NCBI RefSeq assembly: GCF_963678635.1
Contig: NC_087068.1
Coordinates: forward strand, 43,453,080-43,517,079
DNA length: 64,000 nucleotides
Reading direction: 5' to 3'
Source of the DNA: Symsagittifera roscoffensis
Lineage: Eukaryota > Xenacoelomorpha > Acoela > Convolutidae
Each line of letters opens with the position of its first letter. Position 1 is the first letter of the stretch. The notes under the pieces are model-generated. The model did no database searches, was not told the DNA's origin, and saw nothing but the letters and a program-made list of their open reading frames with translations. The position numbers and the translations under genes were made by a program. Of the stretch, positions 19,916-31,999 are shown piece after piece.

Positions 19916-20920
19916 CAAGCTATCTGAAAACCCTTCACAACGCCCCACACTCGGGCACCTTTCAGATTGCTGAAATGATCGAAACGATCGGTCTTATAAA
20001 AAAACAGTATAGGTATACTTTTTAATTAATATAAAGGTTTGATCCAACCAATTTGGTGTCAAAGTCACTGTCATTGTTTATTTATAGTTTTTGTTCTTTT
20101 TTCTGTTCTTTTTCGATTTTTGTTTCGCTTTTTGTCTTTTGCTCGTTTTTTCGTCCCCCCTAGTTACTCCCCTTTACTCGGTTAGCTAGGCCTTATTCGT
20201 GATGCCGTAAAATACCCAGGAGCGCCATAAAAACACAATGTAACAGTCGCCTACTTCGGTCACCTATGAGGCTTAAGAAGAATAGGCCCTATAAACATTG
20301 GCTCATGAGTCAGGGACACTATCTCTCGTGTTTTTCTACCTCAAAACTGCCGGAGCCAATTCCGTTCGCTTGCGACATGAGACTAAAAACCCGTTACAGC
20401 TTAAAAGCCACTACCAAAATACCCCCACCCCACTCTAGAAAATAAGAACGTCTCCATACTTAGGCCTCAAAATACCCAAAATACACGAACGCCGTTAAAA
20501 ACAGGGTCGGAACAATCCGCTTAGTTGATTTTTATTAGACGGTAAAACTTTGATCCATTTCAGATGGATCAACCTAAAACTCGCCTTATCTCAAGATAAC
20601 AATCATAAAACACACTCAAAAAAATTAAATTGAGAACTCACATGTCGGCACACTCGGGAATTAGAGGTAACTAAATTAATGAGCAACTGGAGAATTAGGT
20701 ATGATCTGCTTCCCATTCAGGATAGGACAGCTCTACTCGCGTTTTATTCATATCTGGAAATTGCGAATAGCAATTTTTCGCTGCTTTTTTTCAAGTACTT
20801 TCCTTGTAATTCGGTTGTTCTGATCTTATTTTTCTGATATTTTCAATTGTCGCGAGAAACTTGAGCATGGCATGTCCAATTCGAATTTTTGAAAAACTAC
20901 ATTTCACCCCAAAGTTACGT
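19916..20920. other. Gene-free region
   Basis: No supported gene, RNA or repeat family recognised. Contains poly-T tracts near 20090-20150 and mixed AT-rich DNA. Confidence 0.5.
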
Positions 20921-20929
20921 AGTTCGTAT

Positions 20930-21223
20930 TCCTCAAGGTCAAACTTCCAGATATGACCGACTGGCACAGTGTTAAAAATCTCCGATCGTTTGCAGAATCT
21001 GAAACCGTAGATGAGTTATCATTAAATCCGTAGTAACACAGTTCAGTTTCTGCGAGGGGTAGTCCGAGACAGTAGCGGCAAGGTCGGCTAGCTTTGCACC
21101 TCTGTACGAGTGAACCGTGGCTCCGACATCTTTGGTGATGCAGTACTTGGTCCTTGAGGTTCCTAATACCAGTTTCCTGCTCCACTTGGGTAGCCACTTC
21201 GGCCTGTACTTCGGCACGGACAT
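20930..21223 (-). pseudogene. Isolated SGNH-esterase-like fragment, frameshifted
   Basis: In the frame from 21223, GTSRTK (residues 21-26) resembles the block I nucleophile turn, followed after 12 residues by SYRGAKLADL, a very good match to block II of esterase domains in retroelements, then YPSQKLN, the strand leading to block III. The expected G(F)ND block III is found right after this (GFNDN) but in another phase, so a frameshift lies near 21040. The stretch is about 95 residues, only part of an SGNH domain, without its DxxH block. It lies outside the two LTR elements, on the minus strand, and may be a scrap of another retroelement. It is a separate sequence from the SGNH domains at 4-7 kb. 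Confidence 0.45.
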
Positions 21224-21299
21224 TCACTAAACAGGGTACAAAAGAGGCAAAGCAAGAGAAAGAATAGATTTTGAAATGGATTGTAGAGAAATGGATTTT

Positions 21300-23899
21300 A
21301 AAAACAAATAACAAAAAAGAATCTTGTAAAAAAAAACATCAAGTTAAAACGTTTTCATTGCAAACTGCAACATCATCAGTAACTAAAAGACAAAAAACAT
21401 ATATACATATGTACACATGATATTAGCGTACAAAATTAACAAAGTGGGAAAAACTAAAAAGCAACCAAACCAACTACTATTGATAGAATTAAGACAGAGA
21501 AATCTGTGACAATAAAACTAAAACTAAAGTTTAATAGTTAGCTCTCTTTGTCGGTACTCCTCGCGCTGGTTGAGGCCCGGCTTGGTTCTCTGTGTGTACA
21601 ATGCTTCCAAAGTCAGAAGTTTGTAGTTGTCCGTACATTTATCTAAAATTTTGAAGTCTAACTGCTGGAAACTGCGTAACAAAAAAGAAATGAAAGCGGT
21701 TATAACCTGGTTTTTTACAGGTGGAAGTTACGGCGGGGATGTCCGGGTAGAGGGGGAGTATCGCGGCTTGACGAGCTTGTCTCTAAAGTCCCATACCTGG
21801 CCTTCTTCGTACAGGCGTACCATTATGAGCGTATCATATCACATGAAACTAGTTAATATTTTTATTACTAGTTATAAACTGAACGTGCAGTTATGTTGTT
21901 GTGTTTCAGACTTTAATCGTTTGTCTTATTTTCTCCGTTAGCTTGCCGTGCTAGGCTTATGATGCATCGAAAGTAGTGCAACTCAATCTACTTCGCCTCT
22001 CCTTCATTTATAATCAAGAGCAAAGCTTTTAATATATTTTTAATTTATTGATTACGTTACAGTCGTAGAGCGTTTCTTCAATAATGACAAAACAAAATCA
22101 TTAGTTCATCATTTTGGAAAAAATCGTTTAAAATTTTTGAAATACAAGTTTTTTGTTAAGATTGTTTTGCAACATTTTAACCTATCGACGCAGACAGGTC
22201 GTTATAAGGTATTTAGTACAATATAGTGTCTTAAACTGAAAATTATTTTCATCATCAATTTCACCGTCAATTTTCAACATCAATTTCGATAATTTTCAAT
22301 GTGTTGTTATTCTGACTGACATGTTTATTTTGATCTCAAAGTGACCTGAATTCAACTTTATTTGTAATTGAATTCAAAGGAAATCTGTTGGATTTGCCTG
22401 ACAGTAATTTTTCAGTCCCGACAGCACCTTTTTGATCAAAATTTGTGTCAATTTTTTCACCTAGTTTGTATTTTTTTGTTGCATCATTTCTAATCGACAG
22501 TGTTTCTTAGTCAATACTTTTCTTCAAGCGCTCAATTAAAGCCAATTGAACAGCTCTTTCTAGTTTTTTGATTTTTGTTTGTACAAAGGATGAGTTCAGG
22601 AATTTTTTTTTCACCGCTTTCGTCTCATTTTCAGCTGACTTAGTTTCCGATGTTCTTCAATATAAGCAGATGCAAAGTTTTTTCTGGTTTTTTCAAGGGT
22701 TACTCAATTTTTAATGAGCAATTCCATTGATTTGATTTCCCCTTTCATCCCTTTTAAAGTAAGGTGAATTCAATTACCTCGATTTGTGGCTTCAGACATT
22801 TTAAAAATTCGCTGCGAAAAAGGTTTGGAAAAAAGCGTTTGATTTATTTAGGCAACATTGGTTTGCGCTGAAGGTTTTTGGTTGGTCATTGCTTTTGGCT
22901 ATTAACGCATTGTTAGCAATATTTTTGACAAGAAAAGTGCATATGTTAACTCACTTTCAAGAAAAAACAACAGCTTTTTCTTGAAATTGTTATGTCGTAT
23001 GGTGTTTTTTTTCTAATTTTTATGGCGTATGGTATTTTTGTTTCGGTCCGTATCTCAAAGAATGGTCTTATGGGGTCAAGTGTCGTATCATATCAGTCGT
23101 TTATCCAATTCTGAAAAGTTATTTGAAAACCGTTCGCTCAATGTTGAGAAATGTTATCACTTTTCAGTACAAATTTTGACTTCGTCAGAATGCATTTGAC
23201 TCCCTCCCTCCCAACCTGACTTTGTAATAACCTTACATTCATTTTTGCTTCCTTACACTTGCGAGAGAGAACTGCTTGCGAGAGGCCTAGTTCCTTTGTA
23301 ATCGGGAACTAGACTTTTTTCCCGTAGCATCTTTTCTTACAAGAACTTGAACGTGCTTTATTATTGAACCTTAACAGCTTCCAGTTCCTTCCCACTTGGC
23401 CTGATGGTAATGCGGGCGCTTTTGCGCTTTTTCCAGTATGTATTAAATTGAGAATTTTTTTCCGTTCAAAATTGAATTGTGGGACTTTCGTTTGTCTGCT
23501 CAAGTTTAGTCGTCTTAGGTGCCACATAACGGTTTTTTTCTTCTGTCTTAGCAAGTATCATGGTAGTTGCAAATATTGTTCATTGAAGTTCTAGGGGGAT
23601 TTCATAAAATCATTATTTTTTCGGCGCAACTGGTGCTTGCTCGAAGATTGTCAGAAAAGTTTTGTTCCATTACGAAGTTAAAATTAAAATGTCTTGCTTG
23701 GCTTGTTTGACAAGAATTGCTACTTGATAAAAACAGGTATTATGAAAATGTGTGGTGGTTTTTTCACTTTTTGCAAAAGTTTTAATTAATCTTAAAAACA
23801 ACAATATCGGTTTTCTCAAAAATTGAGATGTGTGATCAATGGAGATAAAAGGTGATGAGAAATTTTCTCTGCCTTAGCGGTTACTTCACAAAAATTATT
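21300..23899. other. Gene-free AT-rich region left of the env-bearing element
   Basis: About 2.6 kb without a supported gene. Around 21540-21830 a more GC-rich segment is probably the remains of another transposable element. Near 23275-23320 the phrase TAATCGGGAACTAGACTTTT occurs; it occurs again at 33470-33490 on the other side of the LTR element, so it belongs to a dispersed repeat. Confidence 0.5.
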
Positions 23900-24594
23900 T
23901 GTAATATAGCGATTCTGGCTATAAACGCTTGATCGATAAGTGTTGCTTTTGTAGTCTAGAGTGATGAAGTATGTTGTTATGGATGTGCGGTCTAGGCTTA
24001 ATATCTTCGACTCAGGGATGTGCTTCGTGATGGCTACCCCCTTTCTCTAGAGTCTAAGCTGATCGATTAATAAAAGTGAGTATTAATGTTTCAATTACTA
24101 TTTTGAGCTCCTTGATTGTAATGGCTCTCCAATTCTTCTTCTTCTTTCATTCTCCTCATTGTTTTCGTTAAGTAAATATAGATTTAATACTTTATCATTG
24201 ACGTAACATGGCATTGACATTTTAATCTAAATCGCACCAATTATGGTAATTAATGATTAGCAGCTAACATAGGTGTGAAGCACTATGTTACACTTACATA
24301 CCAGTTGATTTTTCCCTGGCGGCTTGTGGAAGAACTTATGATTTGGTAGTTACATCACTACTTTTAATTGGGCAGGTTTAACAATTGACTGCATTGAAAA
24401 TTTAACAATTTACTGCATTGAAAATAGCATACGTTTTTAGAGGTGATAGCACCAGTACAATTTAAACTAATTGTTGTTCAAATATATAAGCGACATTCGT
24501 AACTCATATAGTTGCAGAATTTGGCAACCAAAGTTAAATGGTTTAAAGTGGAACTCAAATATACGCAAAAGATTGTCCCTAAATTTATGATACA
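23900..24594 (-). repeat. 3' LTR of the env-bearing element
   Basis: 695 bp, starting TGTAATATAG and ending TATGATACA on the plus strand, so the ends are TGTA...TACA. It is nearly identical to 32018-32714. The first 570 bp differ at only about three positions (near 24169, 24303 and 24345), while the last 120 bp contain most of the differences, including indels around a short tandem repeat TTTAACAATTTACTGCATTG. Confidence 0.93.
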
Positions 24595-24614
24595 ATTTTT
24601 TTTCTCTTTTTAGG
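24595..24614 (-). promoter_or_regulatory. Candidate polypurine tract
   Basis: On the minus strand an A/G-only tract (AAAAAGAGAAAAAAAA) ends two bases before the LTR edge at 24594. This is where the plus-strand primer of reverse transcription should lie. Confidence 0.6.
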
Positions 24615-24863
24615 GAAAAGCAAGGTTAATAACTTATAAAAGCCACTTCGTCAGTCAGAATGAAAATGATGGTGTAATAAATGAGATACAATTTTAACTG
24701 CTCAAATTTGGGTTACTCTCTCCTCTCTGCCTTCGTTAACGTCAATAGTGGAGTCCGGTCTCCTGCCTGATAGTCCCACAGACGAGCAGGTTGAGGTCCT
24801 TCGCGAATATGTTTTCGGTACTTGGTGTCCGTTGATTTCGTCTTGAGTTAGCACCATATATTT

Positions 24864-26815
24864 CTATCGGATCTTAGATCCCTGTTCTACAAACTCTTTT
24901 CGATTAGCTGCAGATACTGACAGTACGGGCTTCAATTCGATTCTTCCATCGCCTGATTTCATAAGTTTTGGTGTTAATCGTCTAAAGATCGCGAAGCGGT
25001 GATATAGATACATTACCAGTGCATGCAGCAGTAAATTTCCGAAGAACACAACTATAGTCAATGTCAGAGATAGTTTGAGTGGGACATACTATTCCATCTT
25101 GTCCACAAGGCTAGGTTTAAGCAGTCGCATATTGTGTGCAATAGGCTTTGCTATCTCGTTCAGTTGATCTACTTTGGTCAGATGTGGACTGTCGATGAGT
25201 TGCGCTTTAACTTCTGAGTAGTTTCACTCCGGCGTCGGTTGTGGATTCGAAGTATGGGAGGTCGTCTAAATCTGGTAGTTCTGATATCAAATGTGCTAAT
25301 GAGTCCGGTAAAGATACGCTGATCCGTTTTGCAGGGATTTTGTCACAGCTGTCTAAATCAGGTCTGATTTTCATATATTTGCTTATTAGCTGTGTCCCAC
25401 AGTCCAAGGTTATTAAGCAAATATTGCAGCCAGGGTGGTCTTCTCGTTTGGGCGTGTTCAGTTCATCAAGACTGTACTCCCGTAGAGAGAACGCAGCACT
25501 GGCTGAGGTGATTAGCCAAATTCCGTAACCAAGGTTGGTCGCTTTTTCAGGCGTTGGAAGAAGAAGTTTTTCGGTCTCACACACCGTCAATGCTGTCATT
25601 GTGGAGTGGAAGTATAATGTTGCCAGGCATGATGATTGTCCTAAGTGTGTCTCCATGGTTTGGTGACAGATCCGGTACGTCGAGGTTCCCAAGCAGTTGG
25701 CATACTGGTCTTCTGTCAGGACTGTTGTCTCCATGGAGTCCTCCGATATGGCCAGATAGGGTCCTTCAGTGACCCATTTTATGGCTTCGGTTGGATCCAC
25801 TTGAGGCATAGGTATCACCTGGGCCCGGTACATCTGGAAAGCTGTTTGACTCGATGCGTACGGTTTTGCTAGGTTGAGCAGAAGTACTTCCTCAATTGTT
25901 GTGACATCGCGAAGCAGCTTCGCGTCATAATATGAGTGGATATCGCTTGGTGGTATCGCAAGGGTCAGTCGGTGGTTTTCTTCCTTTTGGCTTTTGTACA
26001 CAGCGTCTATAACCGCCAACAGGGATTCTCGCGGAATAAGAAACATCGGTAGTCGTTTGTCCAGAAGAGTTGGTATCGAGTTTAAAACGTTTGTCTTGAA
26101 AGCATAGAGTGCGGTTTTATAGCTCGTGATATCGGCATAGACCACGTTTAGTAGTGATGCTGCTGTGTTGAAGTTGAAATTGATCTGTTGGTTTGAGAAC
26201 AATGTTTGTGTGCAATCCCGCAAGATGTGGAAATTTCATTGGGATTGTTGCAAATTGTTCTTCGAGTATTTTCCAGTTCCGATTTTGGTTTTCGATGGTG
26301 TGTTGTTGAATTGCTCTGATTTCAGACAACTCATTCGAAATCGCAAAGAATTTTTCGTTGCTTGATGTTTCAATTTCTGATACATAATCCGTAAGTGCCA
26401 TTGAGTATTGCTCCAAGGTCTCGATGTTCTTTGCATTCGCCTTGGCCTGGTCCTGGCATGATCCAAAAATTCCCATAATTCCGCATCCTCCTGAATTGCC
26501 CATTATTATACCGGATCCGAATAGACCAATGCCGGCGATGGCCGCTGCTGCAATCAGTGGAGCTCCTCTGCGAGTACGTGCTGAGCCTAGCGGGTTTTTG
26601 TTGAGGAAGCGGGAAGTGTCAGTTCTAATGGCCTGAGTTTCTTGTTTTGCCGCTTCGGCCTTGTCCTCGATCATGTCCAGTAGCCAGTTAAGATTGAATG
26701 GGTCCGTCGTTGAGTTGAAGTTCGTGGAGAAGTCTAGAGGGCACTCGATGGAGGGTGTTCGCCATTTCTCCGATAATTTGTTGAGGTAATTCCTCATTGC
26801 TGTCTTCATCGTGAA
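24864..26815 (-). pseudogene. Envelope-like transmembrane glycoprotein, broken
   Basis: Frames 26809-26117, 26223-25207 and 25206-24864 form an env-like protein. Near residue 80 an RTRR motif, a furin-type site, is followed at once by a glycine/alanine-rich hydrophobic stretch that looks like a fusion peptide. Coiled-coil-like sequence follows, then a long cysteine-containing ectodomain, and near the C-terminus a single hydrophobic segment (about 25060-24990) followed by basic residues, as for a membrane anchor with a cytosolic tail. Such proteins give errantivirus-like elements a membrane-fusion function. Breaks: a frameshift near 26220, another near 25205 and an in-frame TAG near 25085. The product cannot be made intact here. 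Related families are known from insects and other invertebrates; the exact lineage is not determined. Confidence 0.75.
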
Positions 26816-26968
26816 ATTGTACTCTGGAAAAGGAATAACGAACTGTACATTTACAAACTTTTCTGCCTGGAGGATCTTACTTTCTTTCGTAAGATGCCAA
26901 AGTACGGCCTATTTGTATGATGAGGAGTAGTAATAACATTTCCCCCTATGCTCCTGGTTGATTTGGTA

Positions 26969-28880
26969 TTAATGAAAGAATTGTACGATTTGCACTGGTT
27001 TTCGCAAGTCTAGGATCGTCAGATGGCTTTTTACTTTTGGGATGTGAATTTGTGATTTAGGCTCGAGTGTGCCCGTATTATCACGGCAGATTTGTTTTTC
27101 GAGGTATGCTTGGTAGAGTCCTAATCTTTGCAGGTTTGCTATCAGAACTTCGTCGACTTGTTCTCTTTCGGAAAATGCCTCTGCGATCAGGTTTAGCGAT
27201 GCGTCAGGAATTTGTGCTGTCGAGTCAATATAAATTTCCCTGACTGGTATTTTGTCAGTCAGTTTGAGGGAAAGGGATGCAGAGGGGTCCGTTTGCATCC
27301 TGGACAAGAAATTGGCTGCGTAGTTGGCCGTTCCTGGAATGTGTGCGATGATGTTGAAAGACAGTACTCTATCGAGGAAATTCCACACTGATGGGGGTAT
27401 TGTTTTTGCTTGAAAAAATTGAGTGAGACTTCGGTTGTCTGTTAATACTATCACGGGTTTAGCAGATCCCCAAATGTAGTGCGAAAAGTGATCCAGCGCA
27501 AAATACAATGCTAGAAATTCTTTGTAATAGATTGAGAATTTTAGCTGTGCTGTATTAAACAGTCGAGAGCCGAACGAGACGGGTGTGTACGTCTTCACTT
27601 CTTCGTTTTTCTCGTTTTTTACGTAGTCTTCGACCATCAGCACAAATCCGGTACCGTGGTACCTGGCATCGCACAGTATGGCATACTGCAGTCCTGGCTT
27701 GGGTAGTCTGAGTGTCAACGTGGTCGCTTGTATCAAGTCTGCTTTTAGTGTTTCAAGGTTTTTATAGTGATCTTCCGTTATTTCAAAATCGATCTGTTTT
27801 TTCATCAGCTTATAAAAAGGTATTAGTTTTTCACCAAGACTCGGCATGTAGTTCCTAAAAAACTGTACAAACCCAATGAGTCTCTTTACTTGTTTCACGG
27901 CTCTTTGCATTTTTATTTTGCTCAGGAATGTAGAAATTTTTGCTTCCTCTGGCGTAACTCCTTGTGGTGTCACTACATTTCCTAGGAACTTCATCCTTTG
28001 CGTTCCTATTTCGCATTTCTTAGGCGAGAGTTTTAGACCTGACTTTCGGATGCATTCGAATATTTTCTTTAACGTGGGGATTAGTTCCTGATAATTATTC
28101 ACCGCACTTCCTATATCATCCATGAATTGTGTACACAAATCCGCTGCTAGGCAGGGATCGAGGTAGTGGCGGATGAATGAACTGAATCCCGTGACCGATT
28201 TACTTAGACCTTGAGCTAGGCATTTGTAGGCGTATGTCCGCGAGCCGAAGTTAAATGCCAAAAGTGGGACCGAAAGGTCATCTGCCATTTGCACGCAATG
28301 GTATGCTTGCGAACAGTCCAATTGGTAAACAAACTCTTTCCGGCAAAGTGGTTTGATGCATCGATCATGTTTGATATTGGGAAGTTGCTATTTATATAGT
28401 CGATTTTGATTGAGTGATTGATGCGTCGGTGGTCAATCAACATCCGCAATTTTCCAGATGGCTTTCGGTGCGCAAATAGCGGGCTACTATATTTAGAGTG
28501 TGACAGTGTTGTTATAAGTCCAAAGTAGTGCATCAGGGCTAATTCAACCGTCAGTTCATTCCTTAATTGGATGGGCGTAGGTGGTCCCTGCGTGTACAAT
28601 GGGCGTTGATGCTCTGGTGTCAGCTTGATCTTTAGATCGAAATTATAGCCCACGTCAAATCGGTGTTTGGCAAATATGTCCGCATATTCGATAAGTAAAT
28701 GTTCTACTTCTGACCTTTGGTCTTTTGTCAACACGGAATTCTCCCACTGAAAATTTTTCAGAAATGTCATCCGGTCTTGAATGTTATTATTTGGTTCAAT
28801 TTTCTCGAGACCTTGAAAGTAGAGGATTTGGTCATAAATTTCCCTTTGAATACTCGGAAGTGAATCCGGGTTAGTGCACG
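26969..28880 (-). pseudogene. Reverse transcriptase-RNase H of the env-bearing element
   Basis: The frame from about 28880 to 28320 holds the N-terminal RT fingers (SPLFAHRKPSGKLRMLIDHRRIN). A one-base frameshift near 28320 leads to the frame 28321-26969 with LDCSQAYH (catalytic Asp), GLSKSVTGF, and FMDD in place of the common YxDD box, then the SGLKLSPKKC block. RNase H follows with the DAR, KEFLA and TDNRS motifs in order. The frame ends at 26969 with no zinc-finger or DDE integrase domain. Another frame change lies near 28910, upstream, between protease and RT. The tether after RNase H is about 110 residues with no known motif. Confidence 0.88.
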
Positions 28881-29105
28881 TTTCTGGTGTCGGGAACCAA
28901 AACTTTCGTATTCAGGCGGTGGCTTTTTTCCTGAGGCTTCTGATGGGCTCGTTTTTTGAGAAATTATTTCGTCATTCCGAGTTCGACATTATCCGGCTGG
29001 ATCTTGTATTAGATCTGTATTAGATTTTTGTATTGGGTTAGCGTGAATATCGAAAATTTTCCGATTTCGGTTTTAAAAGGCAACGTTAGGTGATGCTCCG
29101 TCATG

Positions 29106-29810
29106 TTAAATGATGTGACGTAGACGATGTTTGCTTACTTCATTTATAGATGAAGTTATTGCTAGTTGGCAATTTTCTTCTAGTTCTTGTGATGGGACTA
29201 CGATTCCCGTCGTTTTTTCCATGTCCGAGATATCTTGCAATTGGCACTCAACTATTACTGTTTGGTGGGGTGCAATTATGTGTTTCTTGGTGAGAACTAG
29301 AGGGAATTTTTTCACTCGGTTGGTGCGTCTGGGTGCATTGACGGGTTTAATTTCATTGATTTGGAGTGTCAAATCGGGAAAGTGAAGTAAGTTGTATTTT
29401 GGGCAGACATGTATATGGTGTTTTTTGAAGAAAGGGTTTCCGAGGATTGTTGAATTGGCCGAAATCAACACTAGGATTGTTTCCGTAAAGTTCATGTCTG
29501 CCATATGAAATTCAATAGTTACTTCGGTTTCTATTGACACCAGTTGCCCTCCTGCCATTCTCACTTGCTTGAGGCTTGATTTTGCCGTTTTATAGGGCGC
29601 GAATAATGTTTTTTCTTTTTTGATTTCATCGAATGTGCGTTTCGAAACAACGTTCGCACATGCTCCTGTGTCAATCAATACTCTTCTTGGAAGGCCTGAC
29701 GCGAATCTTATTTTCATATAGGTTAGCACTGTTCCTTCATTTGGGATGACTGCGTACAGATCAATAATTTCATTGTCTATTACGTCTTGAAGATTTATTT
29801 TGCGTGATTT
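29106..29810 (-). CDS. Aspartic protease of the env-bearing element
   Basis: The frame has VLIDTGACANVV, the Asp-Thr-Gly active site, and TILGNPFF about 75 residues later, the second conserved retropepsin motif. It is open from the Gag side down to a stop at 29106. About 200 bp of poorly conserved sequence then separate it from RT, with a phase change, so protease and RT are no longer fused. The upstream part (29933-29810) is a basic S/K/R-rich linker. Confidence 0.88.
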   Translation of the reverse strand, partial: KSRKINLQDVIDNEIIDLYAVIPNEGTVLTYMKIRFASGLPRRVLIDTGACANVVSKRTFDEIKKEKTLFAPYKTAKSSLKQVRMAGGQLVSIETEVTIEFHMADMNFTETILVLISANSTILGNPFFKKHHIHVCPKYNLLHFPDLTLQINEIKPVNAPRRTNRVKKFPLVLTKKHIIAPHQTVIVECQLQDISDMEKTTGIVVPSQELEENCQLAITSSINEVSKHRLRHII

Positions 29811-29860
29811 TCGCGATCTTTGTGATTTAGATGATTTGACTGACTGACTCTGTGGCTGAA

Positions 29861-30400
29861 TTAGTTTTTTGGTTCCACTTGGAACGGGAAATTTTGTTGC
29901 TCTTGTCCCTGTGGCTTGGGTTTGTACCAACATTGGCTGATAGTATGGCCAAACTTCCCGCAGTGGTCACAAAACTTCGATCCAGTGCGTACTGCTGATG
30001 TACTAGGATTTTGGGTGTGCACCTGCTCCATCATTGGTTGTGAGGCTTGTTGGGCAAACGGGTTGTTCTGTTGTGGCTGCGTGGCTATCGCTTGTTGCTG
30101 TTGGTGTTGTTGAGGGTACATCTGGTTCGGAGGGAATTGGACATTCTGTTGTTTTTGAGGATAGTTCTGGTTTTGTTGGAACTATGGGTTCGGTTGAATT
30201 CCAGGTATCTGTGGGGGAAACTGGAACATTTGTGGGAGGTACTGCATTTTTTGGAATCCAGGGAAACCTTGGTTTCCGTATCCCCCATCATTTCTCTGCT
30301 GTCCGTTCCTTTTTCGTTTATTGAATCTATCTCTTCTTTGGTTGTATCCTTGTTGCCCATCTCCATTTCCTTGAGTAGGGACTGGCATATAGTTTTGATT
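29861..30400 (-). pseudogene. Gag nucleocapsid with one CCHC zinc knuckle, frameshifted
   Basis: A Gln-rich stretch is followed by a canonical C-X2-C-X4-H-X4-C knuckle (CDHCGKFGH...C) in the frame 30121-29861. Upstream, in another phase (30388-30182), there is an R/G/N/Q-rich basic segment (QRRDRFNKRKR), typical of nucleocapsid RNA-binding tails. At least one frameshift lies around 30150, and further breaks separate it from the capsid frame ending at 30541. Confidence 0.75.
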
Positions 30401-30540
30401 TGAGCCATTTTCAGTTCATTGATTATGTGCATTTCTTCCCTGTTGATGCTGGGTTCGGCTGTTATTCCCGCCAATGTTTTGGCTATTCAGTTGTGGGCAC
30501 TGCTGTGTGTTCCCGATGCCATCTTGTGGTCGCGCCTGTA

Positions 30541-31323
30541 TCATTTTTTTTGGTCCGATAGCTCACTACGGACTTCGTTGAGTTGTTTCTCAATAAGTTC
30601 CTGGGCTGTTGTTAGTTTTGACAACGCACTGATGAGGTTGTGAGAAACTGTCTTACCTATTTCGTTGAAGCTATCTTCTGGGTAGTCTTCATTACGACAG
30701 ACGTCTCTAATTGTCATTTGTTTGCGTGCAAGGTTGCAGAGCTCTTGTACTGCTCTGGCAGCTGGTTGTTCCATCATCTTCGAACGGAGCCAATTGGGCA
30801 TGCCTTTTATGAAGAGACGTTTAATCTGATTGTTCCTGTTATCATTTTCTGCGTCAAGTCTTTCTTGGCGTTGCGCCGTTTCTCTATGGAAACGCGCTGT
30901 GTCTGCAACAGCGGCAGCGCCTGCTAGTGTTCCATCAATTGGGGCAACCGCAGATAAGTCCGGTGTCGGGTAGGCTCGTTGTGCCTTTTTTGTGAGGTTT
31001 ACCAGGTAATTCTCTGGTGAGTCCTTCTTGATATCGAATTTCGATTGTTCGAGTTTTAGGACATGAACCTCTTGCAATTGGGGGTTGCAAAAATGGTCAC
31101 GTAGTGCCGCTAAACTAAGGGGTACGTCGCCTTTCGTTAGCGGTGGTAGTGTCTGATAGAAACGCAACGCGTCGTCTCGCAAGTGCAGTTGTAGAAAGTT
31201 CGCTTGCTGATTATTTGCGATTCCCGCGACTCCCACATATCCTTGGAAGAGCTGTTCGATTTGGGCTAAATCTTCGGTATCGCTTCCGCCAAATGGTTCG
31301 ACTGAGACTTGAGCGTGCGCCAT
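30541..31323 (-). CDS. Gag matrix/capsid of the env-bearing element
   Basis: A 260-residue open frame beginning with ATG at 31323. It is mostly helical: PFGGSD near the start, then LHLRDDALRFYQTLP (a capsid motif of the Gypsy RETROTRANS_GAG type), then FCNPQ, and a later helical segment with RLFIKGMPNWLRSKM that fits the capsid C-terminal domain. The C-terminus is a coiled-coil-like K/E/L segment. The start lies about 700 bp inside the 5' LTR, leaving a long leader. It would assemble the particle. Confidence 0.8.
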   Translation of the reverse strand: MAHAQVSVEPFGGSDTEDLAQIEQLFQGYVGVAGIANNQQANFLQLHLRDDALRFYQTLPPLTKGDVPLSLAALRDHFCNPQLQEVHVLKLEQSKFDIKKDSPENYLVNLTKKAQRAYPTPDLSAVAPIDGTLAGAAAVADTARFHRETAQRQERLDAENDNRNNQIKRLFIKGMPNWLRSKMMEQPAARAVQELCNLARKQMTIRDVCRNEDYPEDSFNEIGKTVSHNLISALSKLTTAQELIEKQLNEVRSELSDQKK

Positions 31324-31999
31324 TTTATCGCAGTTTATCTGATTGTCAGGTCTGATTCAATAAATGATTTCAGATGAAACAGTCGATATTTTATAGTGGA
31401 ATTTATCAATGCCCAATTGGTACTTAGGTTGAAAACGTATTTATCGTCTCTAAGAAAATCTACAGGTACCGCGTACTACGATTAGTTAAGGGTAGGAGTT
31501 AATTAACTCTTTTATCTATATTTGAGACTTCTTTTTCTTTTTAATTTACCTTTCCTTACGGCTTTAATATGATTCCACTATGTTTTTCCAATTTCGTTTA
31601 GTTTTTGAGCACTAGATAGGTTTTCAATAGTTACTCATAGATGATTTCATATGACTGGTTTCTAATGAGCACTCATCAATTTAAATTTAAGCACCGAGAG
31701 TTTTAAGTTTAAGTTTAAACTAACTGTTTTTGTACTCTGTATCACTCCTCCTGAAGAAGTGTGGCGGTTGTCATCAACAGAGAACAGATGTAGTTTCCTT
31801 TTGCCCCATGCTGTCGTCTCTCAATGGCTGTAGTCAGTTTCTGTTTTTTTGCCCCCTTTTTCCTGCTGTTTGGGCAAGTTACTGCCGTGATCGTGTTTCA
31901 GCTTTTTGAATTTGGAAGTCGTCTTTTGTTGAAAGTCGTCTTGTTTTTACTCTCCCTTTACAATCAGCTTTAGCTCATTTTGAATGGCTTGTAACATCA
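31324..31999. other. Untranslated leader of the env-bearing element
   Basis: About 680 bp between the primer site and gag ATG with no coding evidence. AT-rich in the 31340-31720 part, more mixed toward the primer site. It probably includes packaging and splice-donor sequences for env, but no site is clearly identified. Confidence 0.45.

Noticed and set aside
21361-21420. Hammerhead-ribozyme-like core on the minus strand (CTGATGA, short stem, GAAA)
   Set aside because: A stem II could be drawn (TTGCA-GTT-TGCAA), but no good stems I and III or cleavage site fit.
30034-30643. Plus-strand frames opposite the second gag
   Set aside because: Low-complexity Val/Gly-rich translations opposite a Gln/Asn-rich gag; shadow frames.
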